The position numbers were made by a program, and so were the translations under genes. DNA of 5,621 nt from positions 1-5,621 of the forward strand of contig JBEKEO010000207.1 in NCBI GenBank assembly GCA_050013795.1, given 5' to 3'. The notes beneath the pieces were generated by a model. That model saw only the letters and a list, made by a program, of their open reading frames with translations, had not been told where the DNA came from and made no database searches. This document shows, one piece after another, positions 1-5,288 of the stretch (within the stretch, counting starts at the first letter, position 1; each line of letters begins with the position of its first letter). This stretch comes from CAWHOW01 sp050013795 (GTDB taxonomy: Bacteria; Bacteroidota; Bacteroidia; Bacteroidales; CG2-30-32-10).

Positions 1-210
1 ATAGAGGTTTATCCCAACCCTGTTACTGATAATTTGCAAATACAAACAACTTTACCAATAAAGGAAATTGCGATTATAGATATTACAGGAAGGATGCTTT
101 ACACAACCACTTCCAAAACTATAAATTGTAGCAATTTTGTAAGAGGCGTGTACTTTATAAAAGCAACAACGGAAAAAGGAGTTGCGATGAAGAAGTTTAT
201 AAAAGAATAA
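1..210 (+). CDS. C-terminal fragment of a T9SS-secreted protein (type A sorting domain), 5' end outside window
   Basis: Frame 1 is open from the first base to a TAA at 208-210 and encodes the last 69 residues of a protein that begins outside the window. The fragment is almost exactly one T9SS type A C-terminal sorting domain. It starts with the hallmark VYPNP motif (residues 3-7 of the fragment), continues with alternating beta-strand segments (EIAIIDITGRML, then RGVYFIKATTEKG) and ends in the basic tail KKFIKE. In this family the domain directs export across the outer membrane by the type IX system and is usually removed or used for surface attachment. The upstream, functional part of the protein is not visible, so its activity is unknown. 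The tail closely resembles that of the next gene (TEKGV followed by KKFIKE or RKFIKE), and only 15 bases separate the two, which suggests co-transcription. Assignment of the domain is firm; the identity of the protein is open. Confidence 0.9.
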   Translation: MEVYPNPVTDNLQIQTTLPIKEIAIIDITGRMLYTTTSKTINCSNFVRGVYFIKATTEKGVAMKKFIKE

Positions 211-225
211 ATAAAACATTAAGCC

Positions 226-2433
226 ATGAAAAAACTTATTCTTCTTCTATTGATGATCTCTTCGCTATCATCATTTGGGCAATTAACAGTAAGTGCCACA
301 TCACCCCCTGTGTGTTATAATGATTCAAATGGAACTGCTACCGCCACTCCAAGCGGAGGCACAGGACCATATACATATTTATGGAGTACCACACCACCAC
401 AAACAACTCAAACAGCAACTCATTTACCTGCCGGCACATATACAGTTACTGTTACAGATGATGCTTCTAATACTGCTACAGCAATTACATCACTTACCGT
501 TAATCCTTTGCCTGTACCAACCATAACAGGTCCAAATCCTGTATGTGCCGGAACAACCGGAAATGTATATTGTACACAATCGGGAATGACGGGTTATGCA
601 TGGACGGTTTCATCAGGGGGAACAATAACGGCGGGCGGAGCAGACTGTATTACAGTAACATGGAATACGCCAGGGGCAGAAACGGTAAATGTAAATTATA
701 TAGATATAAATGGATGTACTGATACAATAGTCACAGTTTATAACGTTACTGTAGATCCATTACCGGTAGCTCCGTTAGCATTATCAGGAGACACTAATAA
801 TTTTTGCTCTGGGACAGGACCAACCATTACATTAACTGCAATAGGCGGAAGCGGTACAGTACTAAACTGGTTTGTCAGTTGCGGGGGTGCCTCAATTGGA
901 ACTGGCACAATAATTACAACACCTGCTCCTGCTATTACAACAACGTATTATGCGTCATGGGCAAACGCATGCGGAATTTCAGGCTGTGACAGCGCGACAA
1001 TAATAGTGAATTCGTTGCCAACGCCAACCATAACAGGCTCTTCATCAATTTGTGCGGGACAAACAACGACTCTTGATGCAGGAGGTGGCTATTTTTCATA
1101 TTCATGGTCAACGGCGGCAACAACCCAAACTATTAATGTGGCAACAACAGGTTATTATACTGTTACCGTTATGAACAACTATGGCTGCACGGCGACTACA
1201 ATGAAATTAGTTACTGTTGATCCAGGTCCAGTCCCTTATATTGCAGGGCCGATAATAATTTGTTCGGGAGATACTGCTGCCCTTTATGAGACAACAGACT
1301 ATTCCACATATTCATGGTCAACGGCATCTACCACACAAGCTATTTATGTAACTACATCCGGGACATATATAGTTACTGTTACCGATTCAACAGGCTGCTC
1401 GGCATCTACTGACGTGTATGTAAATGTAGTTCCAAGCCTCACTCCTATAATAACAGGCAATACAGCAGTATGTTCGGGAAATGCCACCACTCTTGAAGCT
1501 GGAGCCGGCTTTGCAACCTATGCGTGGTCGACAGGGGCAATTTCAGATACCATTTCAGCAGCATTAGCAGGCGAATATAAAGTTACTGTTACAGATGGTC
1601 AGGGTTGTTCAGGAGAGGATTCCATTATAGTTATCGTAAATCCTTTGCCTGTACCATCTATTACTGGACCAACTCAGGCGTGTACTGGATCGGCGGGCAA
1701 TATATATGTTACACAAGCGGGCATGACAGCTTATAATTGGACGGTATCACCCGGAGGTACATTGCTGGCAGGGGGTATGGATTCGGCGGTCGTAACATGG
1801 AATAACGGGGGAACAAATACAATATGTGTTAATTATACTGATGCAAATGGTTGTACAGCGTTAAGCGCAACTTGTTACAATGTTTCAATTGACTCTTTGA
1901 TTTCAGCAGCTTTTACTTTATCTCCTGATACTACAACACCGCATCATTACATTGTTACAAATGAGGCAGCAGGGATACCGCCCTTATCATATTTATGGGG
2001 CTGGGGTGATGGCACTTATGATTCCATTGCTTATCCAACACATACATACGCTTCTTCAGGAAACTATACCATTTGCCTTACTGTTACCGATTCCGTAGGA
2101 TGCACAAATGAGTATTGCGATTCTTCTTATTTGTCTAAATCTCCAAATTCAATTATATCTGTAACTGTAGTTCACGGAACTAATGGAATTAAGGAAAATA
2201 AATTATTAAATCAGATAAAGGTTTATCCAAATCCAGCCTTTAATAACTTGACTATAGAAACACCGCAGCTAGGAGTAATAGAAATTACCAACATTCAAGG
2301 TCAGCTTATAAATACCTATACTGCAACGGGCAATAAAACCATTATAGATGTTTCAGCTTTTCCGTGCGGGGTTTATGTTGTGGAAGTTAGAACGGAAAAA
2401 GGGGTAGAAGTGAGGAAGTTTATTAAAGAATAG
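226..2433 (+). CDS. Secreted multi-module SprB/PKD/Ig-like repeat protein with T9SS type A sorting domain
   Basis: This 735-residue protein starts at the ATG that directly precedes a clean Sec signal peptide (MKK, hydrophobic core, cleavage near SSFGQ, residues 18-20). Modules in order: a SprB-like repeat (about 21-93, with NGTATATPSGGTGPYTY and LPAGTYTVTVTD); a PKD-like module (95-177); an Ig-like module (179-263, with the CSG start and TTTYYASW); three similar Ig-like units (264-333, 334-404, 405-473, each with xYxWST and YxVTVxxxxGC); a second PKD-like module (474-557); a PKD domain (558-640, with WGWGDG and PTHTYASSGNYTICLTVTD); and a T9SS type A sorting domain (664-735, KVYPNP, basic tail RKFIKE). 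No catalytic domain is visible, so an adhesin-like, structural or matrix role at the cell surface is inferred, not shown. SprB is the gliding adhesin of Flavobacterium, but it is far larger and the repeat is widespread, so a gliding role cannot be claimed. The leader lacks a Shine-Dalgarno sequence, as is usual in Bacteroidota. Confidence 0.93.
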   Translation: MKKLILLLLMISSLSSFGQLTVSATSPPVCYNDSNGTATATPSGGTGPYTYLWSTTPPQTTQTATHLPAGTYTVTVTDDASNTATAITSLTVNPLPVPTITGPNPVCAGTTGNVYCTQSGMTGYAWTVSSGGTITAGGADCITVTWNTPGAETVNVNYIDINGCTDTIVTVYNVTVDPLPVAPLALSGDTNNFCSGTGPTITLTAIGGSGTVLNWFVSCGGASIGTGTIITTPAPAITTTYYASWANACGISGCDSATIIVNSLPTPTITGSSSICAGQTTTLDAGGGYFSYSWSTAATTQTINVATTGYYTVTVMNNYGCTATTMKLVTVDPGPVPYIAGPIIICSGDTAALYETTDYSTYSWSTASTTQAIYVTTSGTYIVTVTDSTGCSASTDVYVNVVPSLTPIITGNTAVCSGNATTLEAGAGFATYAWSTGAISDTISAALAGEYKVTVTDGQGCSGEDSIIVIVNPLPVPSITGPTQACTGSAGNIYVTQAGMTAYNWTVSPGGTLLAGGMDSAVVTWNNGGTNTICVNYTDANGCTALSATCYNVSIDSLISAAFTLSPDTTTPHHYIVTNEAAGIPPLSYLWGWGDGTYDSIAYPTHTYASSGNYTICLTVTDSVGCTNEYCDSSYLSKSPNSIISVTVVHGTNGIKENKLLNQIKVYPNPAFNNLTIETPQLGVIEITNIQGQLINTYTATGNKTIIDVSAFPCGVYVVEVRTEKGVEVRKFIKE
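508..756 (+). repeat. Internal protein repeat, PKD-like module copy A
   Basis: Codes for residues 95-177 of the large secreted protein. It is clearly related to the module at 1645-1896. Both open with PLPVP(T/S)ITGP just ahead of or at the boundary, and share (V/A)YCTQSGM-like then TQAGM segments, W-T-V-S-x-GG-T, AGG, VTWN, VNY-x-D-x-NGCT and YNV. The DNA for the opening also repeats (cctttgcctgtacca in both). The two copies lie about 1.1 kb apart with other modules between them, so they are not a simple tandem pair. Confidence 0.8.
1015..1644 (+). repeat. Three consecutive ~70-residue Ig-like units in the secreted protein
   Basis: Codes for residues 264-473. Each unit has a (T/A)(I/Y)I(T/A)G opening, a C(S/A)G turn, a (S/T)Y(S/A)WST strand, a stretch rich in T and S, and Y-x-VTV-x(4)-GC near the end. 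The first cysteine and the late GC are kept in all three units and could form one disulfide each. The second and third copies of the central strand also share DNA (cattcatggtcaacggc occurs near 1100 and near 1310). This is the most repetitive part of the gene and a likely place for unit gain or loss by recombination. Confidence 0.8.
1645..1896 (+). repeat. Internal protein repeat, PKD-like module copy B
   Basis: Codes for residues 474-557 and is the second copy of the module at 508-756. Compared with copy A it keeps the tryptophan strand (NWTVSPGG) and the late NGCT, but it has lost the cysteines after NVY and in GGADC and gained others (TICVNY, ATCYNV). The disulfide pattern must therefore differ between the copies. 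Confidence 0.8.
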
Positions 2434-2471
2434 TTCGGCAGTCAGGCTTATCGCTATCTTAATCTCACTTA

Positions 2472-2846
2472 TTATTGCTGAGTTGTAAACGATATATCGC
2501 TACCATATCCGGTACCCACACAATTGGTGGCATAAGCCCTCACATAATATGTTGTATTGGAAGATAAGCCGGTAATTGCGCTTGTAAAACTTCCCTGTCC
2601 TGTGCCATCGGATGTTTTACTGTCGGCAGTAGTAGGATTTGCCGTTGTGCTCCAGCATACGCCGCGTACAGATACCAGTTTACAACCGCCGGTAATATTT
2701 CCCCCGCAACTTGCTGAAGTTGTAGTAATGTTGCTTACAGCAATTGTTGCTAAAACCGGTACGGTTTTTTCCTTATCACAACTGCTTGCAAGAATTAATA
2801 CAAATCCCATTGCTATTAATGAGTAAATCCAAATTCTCTTTTTCAT
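2472..2846 (-). CDS. Small lipoprotein with a single fibronectin-III-like domain
   Basis: The 124-residue product begins with a basic start (MKKRIW), a hydrophobic segment and LILASSC, a plausible though not ideal lipobox with the acylated cysteine at residue 23. It is therefore predicted to be a membrane-anchored lipoprotein. Residues about 29-122 match the beta-sandwich repeat common in Bacteroidota surface proteins: ATIAVSNIT, then RGVCWSTTANPTT, then GTGQGSFTSAITGLSSNTTYYVRAYATN, ending in ISFTTQ. In that group the repeat usually precedes further copies or a longer C-terminal domain. Here the protein stops right after one copy, and the 38 bases up to the convergent secreted-protein gene hold no continuation. 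Extra cysteines (47, 55, 109) accompany the common C64. It lies 43 bases after the 209-residue gene on the same strand and is probably the last gene of that operon. A binding or scaffold role is inferred; the function is unknown. Confidence 0.82.
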   Translation of the reverse strand: MKKRIWIYSLIAMGFVLILASSCDKEKTVPVLATIAVSNITTTSASCGGNITGGCKLVSVRGVCWSTTANPTTADSKTSDGTGQGSFTSAITGLSSNTTYYVRAYATNCVGTGYGSDISFTTQQ

Positions 2847-2889
2847 AATTATAATATATGATGTTTATAATCCTTTATTGATTCATATT

Positions 2890-3519
2890 TTATTTATATC
2901 CAATTGCATGAACATTATCTTTTTTGAATTGCACATGCCATCCAATTCCAAATGAAATACGTATTTCATCGAGAGGGATTGTATTTCCGTAAGGAGGAAT
3001 ATATGTGCCATGAATATATTTTATGCCGGCAAACATATTCATATATTTCCAGAAGAAATAATTGGCTCCGACAGTTGCAGTGATTAAAGGTACAACCTTA
3101 AGCTGGGGGTTTTTAATGATGCTGTCGTTAAATTTGTACGTGTTTTGCTGCACACATGCAGCGCCCGGCTGAATACCGAAATAAAAGTCGCCTTTTTTCT
3201 TTGGGCAATGATAAAACGCGCCAAGCAGCAGGCTATTATTCGTTCTTATCGGCTGGTAATCGCCCTGTGCGTAGCCCTGTGAGGAAAAAAAATAAGAACC
3301 ATCGGCACGAACAGATACCCTTTTATCAAAACACCATTCGAGTGTGCAATGGAAATATGAATTCCATAAACCTTTTTTGTAAAACCAAAAACCGGGAGAA
3401 ATAGTGGCCTGCACTATCAATAAGTGGCTTAAGGATGTTGTTGTATCCATTTTCTGGGCGAAAAGGAAATTGGGCAGAGCCAATATCAACAGAACTTTTA
3501 TGATGATCTTTTTACCCAT
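2890..3519 (-). CDS. Exported protein of unknown function, possible outer-membrane beta-barrel (209 aa)
   Basis: A Sec signal peptide covers about residues 1-22 (MGKKIIIKVLLILALPNFLFAQ ahead of KMD; the core is hydrophobic with a short A-x cleavage region), which supports the first ATG as start. The mature part is rich in aromatic residues, with alternating polar and hydrophobic stretches such as SYFHCTLEWCF, GDFYFGIQPGAACVQQ, NYFFWKYMNMFAGIKYIHG and DEIRISFGIGWHVQF. That pattern fits beta-strands and possibly a small outer-membrane barrel, but no known family is recognised. The start codon lies inside the final codons of the upstream paralogue gene, a 22-base overlap in another frame, so translation of the two is probably coupled. 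A decayed copy of this gene's first codons is found after the other paralogue (4236-4269). The gene is 43 bases ahead of the lipoprotein gene. Coding status is well supported by the signal peptide and context; function is open. Confidence 0.8.
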   Translation of the reverse strand: MGKKIIIKVLLILALPNFLFAQKMDTTTSLSHLLIVQATISPGFWFYKKGLWNSYFHCTLEWCFDKRVSVRADGSYFFSSQGYAQGDYQPIRTNNSLLLGAFYHCPKKKGDFYFGIQPGAACVQQNTYKFNDSIIKNPQLKVVPLITATVGANYFFWKYMNMFAGIKYIHGTYIPPYGNTIPLDEIRISFGIGWHVQFKKDNVHAIGYK

Positions 3520-4178
3520 AATTTGAAAAGTTTAAAGTCCATACTTAGCGATATAATATAATGACCTTCAAGGCATACATTTCCTGCAGGTTTCATTTTT
3601 AACAGTTGTACTTCATTACCATATAAGTTAATGCCTACACAAGTTCCCATGTGTAACATATATTGCATTTCTAATGAAAAGTCCAACCTGCTGGAAACAG
3701 GCAAAGTTGCCCCGAGTCCGCACTGAACTGCCCAACTGTATCGTTCAACAAAGTTTGGACCGGAAGAAATATTTTTACCTGTAGTTATTAAAAATTTTGA
3801 GTAGTCGAGACATATTCCGACAAGGGGAAACATTGCGAGGTGCCTGTTTCCAATCCTTGGTGATAATACCTGTGGCATCATGGAAAACCCGCCATGCAAA
3901 TCATCCCTCTGGGCAAGGTTATCAACATTGCTTACAACCCAATCGGTAAACCAATGGCAATTAAAATCCTTAGCGATGCGCACTGCAAATTCACCTCCTG
4001 CCCCTGTGCCTATGAATGCCCTTCCCTGCGAGAAAAAACTGCTGAAACAGTTTCGCGCACCCAGCGAAAGATAACCTGTAGGATCGGTTATGGTATCTCT
4101 CTTTCCCTGCGCATACATCAAAGAAGTTAGCAAAGAAAAAAACAGAACGATTGCGATATTCTTTAGTTTATATATCAT
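3498..4178 (-). CDS. Exported protein, downstream copy of a tandem paralogue pair (226 aa), possible outer-membrane barrel
   Basis: The chosen start (CAT at 4176-4178) gives 226 residues, exactly the length of the neighbouring paralogue, and puts a signal peptide right at the N-terminus (MIYKLKNIAIVLFFSLLTSL, cleavage near MYAQ). An ATG eight codons upstream (4202) would add MLYPYHIH in front of the signal peptide and is less likely. The mature part begins GKRDTITDPTGYLSLGARN and holds beta-strand-like segments (GTGAGGEFAVRI, FPLVGICLDYSKFLIT, VQCGLGATLPVSSRLDFSLEMQYML) ending MDFKLFKLWVKRSS. This fits a small outer-membrane beta-barrel, but no named family is recognised. About 75% of positions are identical to the copy at 4248-4928, with most changes in the signal peptide and nearly all others conservative. 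The last codons overlap the start of the 209-residue gene by 22 bases. Confidence 0.85.
   Translation of the reverse strand: MIYKLKNIAIVLFFSLLTSLMYAQGKRDTITDPTGYLSLGARNCFSSFFSQGRAFIGTGAGGEFAVRIAKDFNCHWFTDWVVSNVDNLAQRDDLHGGFSMMPQVLSPRIGNRHLAMFPLVGICLDYSKFLITTGKNISSGPNFVERYSWAVQCGLGATLPVSSRLDFSLEMQYMLHMGTCVGINLYGNEVQLLKMKPAGNVCLEGHYIISLSMDFKLFKLWVKRSS
4039..4087 (-). repeat. 49-base block identical between the paralogue genes, copy 1
   Basis: Positions 4039-4087 are identical, base for base, to 4789-4837 in the other paralogue. They encode most of DPTGYLSLGARNCFSS. Flanking codons differ between the copies, including third positions, so the exact block stands out from the roughly 75% protein identity of the pair. 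Confidence 0.85.
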
Positions 4179-4199
4179 GTGAATATGATAAGGGTATAG

Positions 4200-4207
4200 C
4201 AAAATTA
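4200..4207 (-). promoter_or_regulatory. Candidate Bacteroidetes -7 element ahead of the downstream paralogue
   Basis: The minus strand reads TAATTTTG, which fits the Bacteroidetes -7 consensus TAnnTTTG. It ends 22 bases before the chosen ATG at 4178, so transcription would begin just ahead of that start and the ATG at 4202 would lie inside the promoter. No TTTG is seen at the expected -33 distance. In AT-rich DNA such a match can arise by chance. Confidence 0.3.
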
Positions 4208-4235
4208 ACTCAATTATGTTAAATAATAATAATAA

Positions 4236-4269
4236 ATCAACAGGGTTTTATGATGATCTTTTTACCCAT
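4236..4269 (-). pseudogene. Relic of the 5' end of the 209-residue gene, left by tandem duplication
   Basis: On the minus strand this stretch reads MGKKIIIK and then PC-stop, the same first eight residues as the intact gene starting at 3519. Part of the match is forced, because it overlaps the conserved end (VKRSS) of the paralogue. However, it continues about 12 bases past the stop codon: plus-strand ATCAACAG followed by AAC (3485-3495) in the intact gene, against ATCAACAG followed by GG (4236-4245) here. One base is lost and two differ, which shifts the frame into TGA. Beyond ATCAACAG the two sites share nothing. This is best read as the truncated end of a duplicated unit. The match past the stop is short, so chance is not fully excluded. 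Confidence 0.5.
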
Positions 4270-4928
4270 AATCTGAATAGTTTAAAATCCATACTCACCG
4301 CCAGAACATAATGACCTTCGAGGCATAAATTCCCGGCGGGTTTCATTTTGATAAGTTGTACATCATTTCCATAAAGGTTAATGCCTACACAAGTTCCTAT
4401 ATGTAACATGTAATGGGCTTCTAATGAAACATCCAATCTTTTTGAAACGGGCAAAGTTACTCCTAATCCGCCCTGTATCGCAAAACTGTATCTTTCAATA
4501 AAATCTGGTCCTGCTGTTTTATTTTCGCCCGTAGTTATTGAAAGTTTAGTATAGTCGATACAGATGCCTGCAAGCGGAAATACTGCGAGGTGCTTGTCAC
4601 CAACACGGGGTGAGAGTACCTGAGGCATCATGGAAAATCCACTGTGGAAATCATATCTTTGAGCAAGGTTAGCCACATTGCTTACAATCCAATCGGCAAA
4701 CCAATGTGAATTAAAATCCTTGGTAATGTGCAACTCAAATTCCCCTCCGGCTCCGGTACCCACGAATGCTCTTCCCTGTGAGAAAAAGCTGCTGAAACAG
4801 TTTCGCGCACCCAGCGAAAGATAACCTGTAGGATCGGCTATGGTATCTTTCTTCCCCTGCGCATATAACAATGAAGTAAGCGAAGAAAGAAACAACGAGA
4901 ATATAATGATCTTAAAAAATGATTTCAT
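4248..4928 (-). CDS. Exported protein, upstream copy of the tandem paralogue pair (226 aa), possible outer-membrane barrel
   Basis: The protein starts MKSFFKIIIFSLFLSSLTSL, a typical Sec signal peptide with cleavage near LYAQ. The mature sequence runs without any gap against its downstream paralogue (about 46 differences in 202 positions, mostly I/V/L, K/R, S/T and D/E exchanges). The fully shared blocks DPTGYLSLGARNCFSSFFSQ, GFSMMPQVLSPR, GTCVGINLYGN and MDFKLF are good candidates for functionally fixed parts. Both copies keep intact reading frames, so both are probably used. The alternating hydrophobic pattern suggests a beta-barrel, and no known family is recognised. This is the first gene of the minus-strand cluster, with a candidate promoter 67 bases upstream and 69 bases between it and the next copy. 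Directly at its stop lies a relic of the start of the 209-residue gene. Confidence 0.86.
   Translation of the reverse strand: MKSFFKIIIFSLFLSSLTSLLYAQGKKDTIADPTGYLSLGARNCFSSFFSQGRAFVGTGAGGEFELHITKDFNSHWFADWIVSNVANLAQRYDFHSGFSMMPQVLSPRVGDKHLAVFPLAGICIDYTKLSITTGENKTAGPDFIERYSFAIQGGLGVTLPVSKRLDVSLEAHYMLHIGTCVGINLYGNDVQLIKMKPAGNLCLEGHYVLAVSMDFKLFRLWVKRSS
4789..4837 (-). repeat. 49-base block identical between the paralogue genes, copy 2
   Basis: This is the partner of 4039-4087, at the same place near the N-terminus of the mature protein in the upstream paralogue. No base differs across 49 positions, including all synonymous sites. It could reflect gene conversion, recent common origin of this segment, or constraint on the DNA or RNA itself. 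Confidence 0.85.
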
Positions 4929-4994
4929 TTAAAGAAAATTGATTAAAGAAGCCATTCAGACTATAACATATTTTAATATCTTTAATATGTTTTA

Positions 4995-5021
4995 CAAATA
5001 TATAAAATTCCATTTATCAAA
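4995..5021 (-). promoter_or_regulatory. Candidate promoter for the minus-strand envelope gene cluster
   Basis: Read on the minus strand, TATATTTG (4995-5002) fits the Bacteroidetes -7 consensus TAnnTTTG, and a TTTG (5018-5021) lies upstream as a possible -33 element. The spacer is 15 bases, shorter than the usual 19-21, so the -33 part is doubtful. Transcription would start roughly 60 bases before the ATG at 4928. It is well placed downstream of the hairpin at 5117-5143. Confidence 0.35.
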
Positions 5022-5116
5022 AACAGCTACAGTTTTTCATGAAAGTGGAAAGCATATATTTTTTGCATATTGCAACAAAACAAAATTACAATTACATTAT
5101 AGACTGAAAGAGGACT

Positions 5117-5143
5117 AAAATGCCTGATTTGTTTAGGCATTTT
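5117..5143 (-). terminator. Terminator-like hairpin, probably for the FtsX-like gene (could act both ways)
   Basis: AAAATGCCT (5117-5125) and AGGCATTTT (5135-5143) form a perfect 9-base-pair stem around a 9-base loop (GATTTGTTT). Only three pairs are G-C, but the U-rich ends on both strands fit an intrinsic terminator. On the minus strand it lies about 145 bases after the stop of the FtsX-like gene and before the candidate promoter of the next cluster, so it would separate the two transcription units. A role on the plus strand has no gene to serve. Confidence 0.5.
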
Positions 5144-5191
5144 TACGTGTTTTATATGAAAATGTCTAATATAAATATGGAAACTCAAAAT

Positions 5192-5247
5192 GAATGATGA
5201 ACAAAGAATAGCGAATATCGAACTGCCTACTGCTGCTGCCTCCTGCA
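5192..5247. repeat. Degenerate heptamer-periodic repeat tract (GAAnnnn changing to CTGCCTn)
   Basis: Starting at 5192 the plus strand reads GAATGAT, GAACAAA, GAATAGC, GAATATC, GAACTGC: five consecutive 7-base units each beginning with GAA and in perfect register. The last unit introduces CTGC, which recurs at 5223, 5230, 5236 and 5243 (steps 7, 6, 7), as in CTGCCTA and CTGCCTC. The tract lies in the gene-free spacer and codes for nothing recognisable. It is not a CRISPR array: the units are seven bases and there are no spacers. Confidence 0.65.
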
Positions 5248-5288
5248 AACTTATTTAACATTAAATACTCTAGGCATTTTAGGCACTC

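Larger units (their letters stand above)
4929..5288. other. 360-base AT-rich gene-free region between the envelope gene cluster and the FtsX-like gene
   Basis: No convincing gene lies here. The only longer open frame (minus strand, 5248-5027) has no family resemblance, reads through the periodic repeat tract and the hairpin, and has a cysteine- and histidine-rich composition typical of translated AT-rich spacer. The region holds, from right to left: a 10-base direct repeat (TAGGCATTTT at 5271-5280 and 5134-5143), a heptamer-periodic tract (5192-5247), a hairpin (5117-5143), a small inverted repeat TTGCA-TAT-TGCAA (5063-5075) and a candidate promoter for the paralogue cluster (4995-5021). Confidence 0.75.

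Noticed and set aside
2434..2471. A bidirectional terminator between the convergent genes
   Set aside because: The 38-base gap shows no convincing inverted repeat or T-run on either strand.
3156..3404. An 82-codon plus-strand open frame opposite the 209-residue gene, and similar frames at 2557-2826 and 3880-4130
   Set aside because: They lie antisense to genes with clear signal peptides and, for the paralogues, conserved protein sequence; they show no features of their own.
2890..3519. The 209-residue protein as a third member of the paralogue family
   Set aside because: Only the first codons relate to the paralogue locus, through the overlap. The mature sequences cannot be aligned by eye beyond a general barrel-like pattern.
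4179..4202. Eight extra N-terminal codons (MLYPYHIH) for the downstream paralogue
   Set aside because: The paralogue of equal length starts at the position matching 4178, the signal peptide begins there, and a possible -7 element covers the earlier ATG.
5063..5075. TTGCA-TAT-TGCAA inverted repeat as an operator
   Set aside because: The arms are only five bases in AT-rich DNA, the site lies upstream of the candidate -33 element, and no regulator gene is nearby; not enough to claim a binding site.
5192..5247. CRISPR-like or other array with spacers
   Set aside because: The units are seven bases, contiguous and degenerate, without unique spacers, and no cas-like gene is present.
5027..5248. 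A 73-codon minus-strand open frame in the spacer
   Set aside because: It reads through the heptamer tract and the hairpin, has an unusual cysteine/histidine-rich composition, shows no signal or domain, and is best explained as translated spacer.
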